Source of the DNA: Eubacterium sp.
Lineage (GTDB): Bacteria; Bacillota; Clostridia; Lachnospirales; Lachnospiraceae
Assembly: GCA_022791495.1 (NCBI GenBank)
Contig: JAAVZE010000032.1
Location: 1-64,000 of the forward strand
Direction: 5' to 3'
Length of the DNA: 64,000 bases
Shown here one piece after another: positions 59,863 through 64,000 of the stretch. The stretch's first letter is position 1. Each line of letters starts with the position of its first letter. Below the pieces are notes generated by a model. That model searched no databases and was not told the origin of the DNA. It saw nothing but the letters and a program-made list of their open reading frames with translations. A program made the translations under genes and the position numbers.

Positions 59863-60762
59863 TTATTTTTCAGAGTGAAGGAAGTGTTTCCGGTAAGAAG
59901 AGGGAGTTTCCTTCATGATTCGTAAAAAGATACGATTATAATAGCTGATGTTGTTGTAACCACATAATACGGCAACTTCAGCTATTTTTTTGTTGGTTTT
60001 TGACAAATATTCACAACTTTTGGTGATGCGTTTTCGGTTGATATACTGAAAGGGAGTAAATCCGGTAAACTCCTTAAAGAGACGGCAGAAATGTCCTTCG
60101 CTCAGTCCGGCATCCCGGGCAAGGGTTTTCAGAGAAATCGAATCCGTAAAGTGGCTGGATATGAAATCGACGCTTTTTATAAGCTGTGGAAACATAGGGG
60201 AGCTGGAATACTGGCTGCTTATCTGAGATAGATGTTCATTGTAAAGGAGCTGCCAGATAATAAGCAGGTTGCCCCGCAGCAAAAGCTCACAGTCTTCTAT
60301 CTTTGTTTCAAATTGAGAAAATACCTCCTTTAACCGTGTAAGAATGCCTCGTTTCCATTCTACATCGGGCTTGATGGAAAGTGAGCAGTTCGCGGCGCTG
60401 TAAAAAATCGGCTCAAAATAGTGTTCACAATAGGACGGCGTACAATCCATAATCATTTCCCTGGAGAAAACAACGGCATAGAAGGAACACTCATCCAGCA
60501 GGCCGCAGGCGCGCCAGGAGCTGTGGAGCAGATTTGGCGGGATAAAGACAGCGTCGCCTTCCTGCAAAAAATAATCCTTCTCCTCCACCTGCAGTGTTAC
60601 CTTTCCTTTTTCCAAATAAAAAAATTCCATTTCGGAATGGCAATGAAGGTATAAGGCACACGGTTCATTCGGATGTACGATCGTGTGGTGCAGCGAAAAG
60701 GGACGGTGCTGTGTCTGATGGGTTATCTTCTCAATATAACTGGTGGTGCCCGATGCTGCCAT
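59863..60762 (-). CDS. AraC-family transcriptional regulator with cupin sensor
   Basis: A 299-residue regulator. ATG 60762 with AAAGGAGGGG is preferred to 60798. The N-terminal cupin-like domain (LYLHCHSEMEFFYLEKGKVT, QEGDAVFIPPNLLHSSWRA) probably binds a sugar. The C-terminal pair of helix-turn-helix motifs is clear (LARDAGLSEGHFCRLFKEFT, GFTPFQYINRKRI, AEVAVLCGYNNISYYNRIF). It is divergent from the secreted glycoside-hydrolase-like gene at 60925 and probably activates it when a specific glycan is sensed. Confidence 0.93.
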   Translation of the reverse strand: MAASGTTSYIEKITHQTQHRPFSLHHTIVHPNEPCALYLHCHSEMEFFYLEKGKVTLQVEEKDYFLQEGDAVFIPPNLLHSSWRACGLLDECSFYAVVFSREMIMDCTPSYCEHYFEPIFYSAANCSLSIKPDVEWKRGILTRLKEVFSQFETKIEDCELLLRGNLLIIWQLLYNEHLSQISSQYSSSPMFPQLIKSVDFISSHFTDSISLKTLARDAGLSEGHFCRLFKEFTGFTPFQYINRKRITKSCEYLSKTNKKIAEVAVLCGYNNISYYNRIFLRIMKETPSSYRKHFLHSEK

Positions 60763-60924
60763 AGAGTCCCCTCCTTTCTTTTCTTTCAATGATATCATAT
60801 TCCGTGTCTTGGTTCAATCCGATCCGATCAAAATCGTATTAGTTTTAAGTAAAATAGTTCAAGAAAAACAGGAAAAAATAAAATATAATGTTATATAACA
60901 AAAAATAGCAGAGGAGGCAATGGT
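60763..60924. promoter_or_regulatory. Divergent region, AraC gene / glycoside-hydrolase-like gene
   Basis: A 162-bp AT-rich gap. TATAAT near 60891 followed by TTATATAAC lies 30 bases before the start of the rightward gene and is a good -10 candidate. The AraC regulator probably binds here. Confidence 0.45.
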
Positions 60925-63900
60925 ATGAAAGCAAAAAGGAAAAGTTTTTTTGCAGGTATTTTATTTCTGCTGCTGTTAATGGGATTTGGCCTTGTAAATC
61001 CCAGCAGCATTTACGTCCAGGCAGAAGAAACACCGGCAATTACAGCGGACTGTTCCGATGTACAGCGGGAAGTGGACCCGTGCATGTTCGGTTATATTCT
61101 TACTCCCAACTATGATGTGCCGGACAGCCGTCTGACGTTGTTGGGGTCGCTCCTGAATCGTGAAACCCTTCCTGTCCAAAATTTTCAGGCAATTGGTGAT
61201 TTGGATGGAAGCTATTATGCGTATGAGGGAAGTGTAAAGGAACGGCATCTGGAAGCATTCCGGCGTGCCAAATCCTGTGGTTTTGAATGGTACATGCTTA
61301 TGGGAATGAATCCTTCATGGGCGACGGCCAGTGGAAGTCCGATGGATACAACCAAAAATGAGCCAATGAAGACAGAAGAGCAGCTGGCGAACTTTAAGCA
61401 GTATGTAAAGGATATCCTTCAATTTATGAAAGACAATGGAGCCAAGCCGGATTATGCAGATCTGACAAATGAGTATTGGACCGGTACGGAAGAGACCTAT
61501 CGTGTTGTTTGGGAGGCACTGCGGGAAGTCTATCCCGATGATATTCCGGCGGTGGGTCCAGGAGGAGTTGGCTTTGGCGGGATACCGGATTTTTATATCC
61601 CATATGCCAGTGACAATGATATTACGGTGGAGGGGCCTTCGTGGCATGCTTTTTGGAAAGACGATAAATTTGCCACGTTTCCACAGCTGACCAAGTGGAC
61701 AGATACCATTCGCAGCCTGCAGCAGCAGTATCCGAAAGCCAATGGAAAATACATTATCTGGGAAGAGAACAATGCGGGCAGCACCAATCCTACCGATTGG
61801 GCAAGGAGTATGTCCAACGTAATAAGAACAGGTGTTGACAAAAATATAAAAGGCTGTATGGAGTCGAAAAACTGGAATGGCATGAGTGATCTGATGACCA
61901 CAAATGTAAAACAGCAGAATCCTGCGGCGCGCCGTCCGATCTGGTGGGTATATTACATGTTCTCCCAGATGTCAGGAGATTATGTTCAAGTTACAACCAC
62001 AGGAGATACGAATTTTACCGGTGCCGTTTCGGTGGACAGGGAAAATAAAACAGCGAAACTTATAGTGGCAAATGATAAAACAGATGGAGAAGTAGCTGTA
62101 TCATTGACCAATGTACCTTTTGAGTTGAAAAACGTATCCATTGATCTCTACCGTATAACGGATGTGGAAAATGATGGTCTGCAGTTCGAGACGAGCATTC
62201 AGCCACAGCCGATAGAAGGGCAGGATCTTTCCTTCTTCATCCCGGAGGCAGCAGCCGATCAGACGTATTTTGCCATCGTCAAAACGGATGAGGCAAAGCC
62301 TGGTTTCTTTGCGCAGATGACTCCGGATGACGGAGAGGCCGTGACAGATATGCCCTTATTCTCCTGGTCAGATTCTGCCGGTGCGAATACTTATACACTC
62401 ACGATCTCCCAAAACAAGGATTTATCCAGTCCTGTCGTTGTAAAGGAAGGTCTGACAGAGACGACATACACATTATCTGAGCCACTGGAAAAGGGCACGG
62501 TTTATTATTGGGGAGTAACGGCCACGAATAAAAACGGCAGCGTGCCGGTTTCACATAACGCAGTCTATTCTTTTTTGACAGGTGACAGTGAACATGTACC
62601 AGGGCAGTTTGGTCCTTATATGCCGTCAGTTGGTGCGAAAAATGAGGATTTGAAACCGGAATTGAAGTGGTCCACCGCTTACAAGGCCAAATCTTACCAT
62701 GTAATCGTATCCCCAAATGAAGATTTATCTGATCCAGTTGTCGATAAACGGGGAATTACTACGGTGCGCAGCACCGGGCAATTTGGTGACGCTTCCCAGG
62801 GTTATTACAAAATCAGAGAGGGACTGGAGCCAAAGACTACCTATTACTGGACCGTATATGCTGAGAATTCTGAAGGTGAACGACCGATGAACGGGGTACT
62901 ACATTACTTTACAACCAAAGGAGAGGGAACGTCGCCGGAAGGATTTCAACTCACCTACCCGGAAGATGGCATGTCCGATGTATCAGGGAGAACGGAGCTG
63001 ATATGGGAAGAGTCCACGAATGCATTTTTCTACCAACTGGAAATATCTGATCAGGAAGATATGTCAAACATTATTCTTCAGCGGGATTATATGATCTACA
63101 ATAAATATACCGTTGAACAAAACGTTTTGGAGCCCGGAAAAACGTATTACTGGAGAGTGACAGCATATACAAAGGACAGGAAGAAGTTTACAGAATGTGA
63201 GGATGATGTGTGGTCCTTCACCGTAGAAAAAACGCCAAACTCCCCTCTGCTCTACGCGGAACAGCCGGGAGAAGATGAGGGTACGGTTACTCTGTGGTTC
63301 CGCCCCAGCAACATGGCTGATTCTTATACGGTATACTATGGAAAGGAAGAGGGCATCTATACAAGAAAAATAAGTGGTATAAAAGACAGGACGTATACGA
63401 TATCCGGTCTGAAGGGTGGCCAGACCTATTATTTTGCAGTAAAAGCGGTGAATTCTTCCGGTGAGAGTTCCATCTGGAATGTGCGAAAAGCAGTGCCGAA
63501 GGGAAATGGCGAAAATTGGACAGAGGCCAATGAGGAAGGGGAGTACCTTCCACCTCCGCCAGTGGAGACACCGACACCGTCACAGACCCCGGCGCCACAA
63601 GGTCCAAATTTCGTACAAAACACAGTACCAGCTACTGCCCGGCCGGACCAGACGACCCAGTCTACAGTGAAAAAACCCACCAAAGTAGTAATTAAAAAAC
63701 TTCTGAGCAAAAAGAAATGCAGGCTGAAAATTACATGGAAAAAGGTAGATTCCAGCGGTTATCAGATTATGATCGCCAATAACAGGAAGATGAAAAAAGG
63801 GAAGAAAACCTATGTCGTGGGTTCAATGAAAAAGACGACATTGACCATTAACAAGTTGAAAAGCCGACGTAAATATTATGTGAAAGTACGGGCATACCGT

Positions 63901-63963
63901 ACCGCAGGCAGCAAAAAAGTATATGGAAAATGGAGCCAGGTGAAAAAGATCCGTATCAAGTAG
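60925..63963 (+). CDS. Secreted glycoside-hydrolase-like protein with FN3 domains
   Basis: A 1012-residue exported protein with GAGGAGG before ATG 60925. The signal peptide is GILFLLLLMGFGLVNPSSIY with cleavage near VQAEE. Residues ~40-430 form a TIM-barrel domain of clan GH-A character: Asn182-Glu183 in DLTNEYWTG fits the acid/base, and Glu280 in YIIWEENNAG fits the nucleophile. GH39 or GH30-like families are possible. Four FN3-like domains (from ~455, 560, 670, 768) with the repeated TYYW(G/T/R)V motif follow, then a Pro/Thr linker and a Lys-rich C-terminal FN3 domain (~918-1012). No sortase signal is present. It may act on the polymer made by the adjacent locus or on dietary or host glycans. 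Confidence 0.88.
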   Translation: MKAKRKSFFAGILFLLLLMGFGLVNPSSIYVQAEETPAITADCSDVQREVDPCMFGYILTPNYDVPDSRLTLLGSLLNRETLPVQNFQAIGDLDGSYYAYEGSVKERHLEAFRRAKSCGFEWYMLMGMNPSWATASGSPMDTTKNEPMKTEEQLANFKQYVKDILQFMKDNGAKPDYADLTNEYWTGTEETYRVVWEALREVYPDDIPAVGPGGVGFGGIPDFYIPYASDNDITVEGPSWHAFWKDDKFATFPQLTKWTDTIRSLQQQYPKANGKYIIWEENNAGSTNPTDWARSMSNVIRTGVDKNIKGCMESKNWNGMSDLMTTNVKQQNPAARRPIWWVYYMFSQMSGDYVQVTTTGDTNFTGAVSVDRENKTAKLIVANDKTDGEVAVSLTNVPFELKNVSIDLYRITDVENDGLQFETSIQPQPIEGQDLSFFIPEAAADQTYFAIVKTDEAKPGFFAQMTPDDGEAVTDMPLFSWSDSAGANTYTLTISQNKDLSSPVVVKEGLTETTYTLSEPLEKGTVYYWGVTATNKNGSVPVSHNAVYSFLTGDSEHVPGQFGPYMPSVGAKNEDLKPELKWSTAYKAKSYHVIVSPNEDLSDPVVDKRGITTVRSTGQFGDASQGYYKIREGLEPKTTYYWTVYAENSEGERPMNGVLHYFTTKGEGTSPEGFQLTYPEDGMSDVSGRTELIWEESTNAFFYQLEISDQEDMSNIILQRDYMIYNKYTVEQNVLEPGKTYYWRVTAYTKDRKKFTECEDDVWSFTVEKTPNSPLLYAEQPGEDEGTVTLWFRPSNMADSYTVYYGKEEGIYTRKISGIKDRTYTISGLKGGQTYYFAVKAVNSSGESSIWNVRKAVPKGNGENWTEANEEGEYLPPPPVETPTPSQTPAPQGPNFVQNTVPATARPDQTTQSTVKKPTKVVIKKLLSKKKCRLKITWKKVDSSGYQIMIANNRKMKKGKKTYVVGSMKKTTLTINKLKSRRKYYVKVRAYRTAGSKKVYGKWSQVKKIRIK

Positions 63964-64000
63964 CACAGTTAAGATACAGTACACTGGTACAATATGATAA

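Overview
The window looks like a chromosomal segment of a Firmicute of the class Clostridia, most likely a Lachnospiraceae gut commensal. The support is indirect. Nearly all starts carry strong GGAGG ribosome-binding sites. Promoters are sigma-A type. Protein families include pyruvate phosphate dikinase, an HPr-like protein, DUF3846, DUF4314, DUF6809-like and DUF2304 proteins, and secreted proteins with Lys-rich Ig-like or FN3 tails. No rRNA, tRNA or CRISPR array was seen. No species can be named from the sequence alone.

Region 1 (1-18618) starts with the 3' end of ppdK and then an accessory element of about 18.46 kb. It carries an orphan D12-class adenine methylase at the left edge, a DUF262 gene followed by small ICE/plasmid-type genes (DUF3846, DUF4314, DUF6809-like), a RelE-type toxin-antitoxin pair, an XRE regulator divergent from three secreted-protein genes, a small resolvase with a candidate res site, a retropepsin-like protease pair, and a large serine recombinase near the right end. 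Two non-coding loci 12.5 kb apart carry the same AAAAAGGTAGTAT motif repeated at exactly 33 bp. The last 27 bases of ppdK plus about 160 bp of flank recur at 18619, so the element lies between long direct repeats.

Region 2 (18619-20333) is a wrecked sibling of that element. It has a second left end, an internally deleted copy of the methylase, a slice of the DUF262 gene, a RelE remnant, a slice of the gene at 17204, an IS3-family remnant and a parA stub with a damaged Walker A. The ppdK 3' end therefore appears to have been used at least twice.

Region 3 (20382-28486) is a complete type I restriction-modification operon (XRE regulator, hsdM, hsdS, hsdR), followed by a GNAT gene and several decayed fragments.

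Region 4 (28491-40577) is mixed core and accessory: an HPr-like protein without the regulatory serine, a PAS-GAF-GGDEF diguanylate cyclase, an ABC-class ATPase, a MATE transporter, NADP-isocitrate dehydrogenase, a GT2 glycosyltransferase, a GNAT protein, and a 1270-residue membrane KAP/YobI-type NTPase that is visibly more AT-rich than its neighbours.

Region 5 (40685-59849) is a Pel-type exopolysaccharide locus: PqqD-like protein, epimerase-PelD fusion with an RxxD c-di-GMP site, PelE-like, a large membrane protein, DUF2194 deacetylase-like protein, PelF, PelG, DUF2304, GT4, GT2, two DUF4874/DUF4832 proteins, a Wzx-type flippase, a nucleotidyltransferase-family protein, and a small protein with an N-terminal leader-like segment under its own consensus promoter. 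It is followed by an AraC regulator divergent from a 1012-residue secreted glycoside-hydrolase-like/FN3 protein. The most novel-looking combination is the Pel core joined to PqqD, the NTP_transf_5-like protein and the leader-like small protein.
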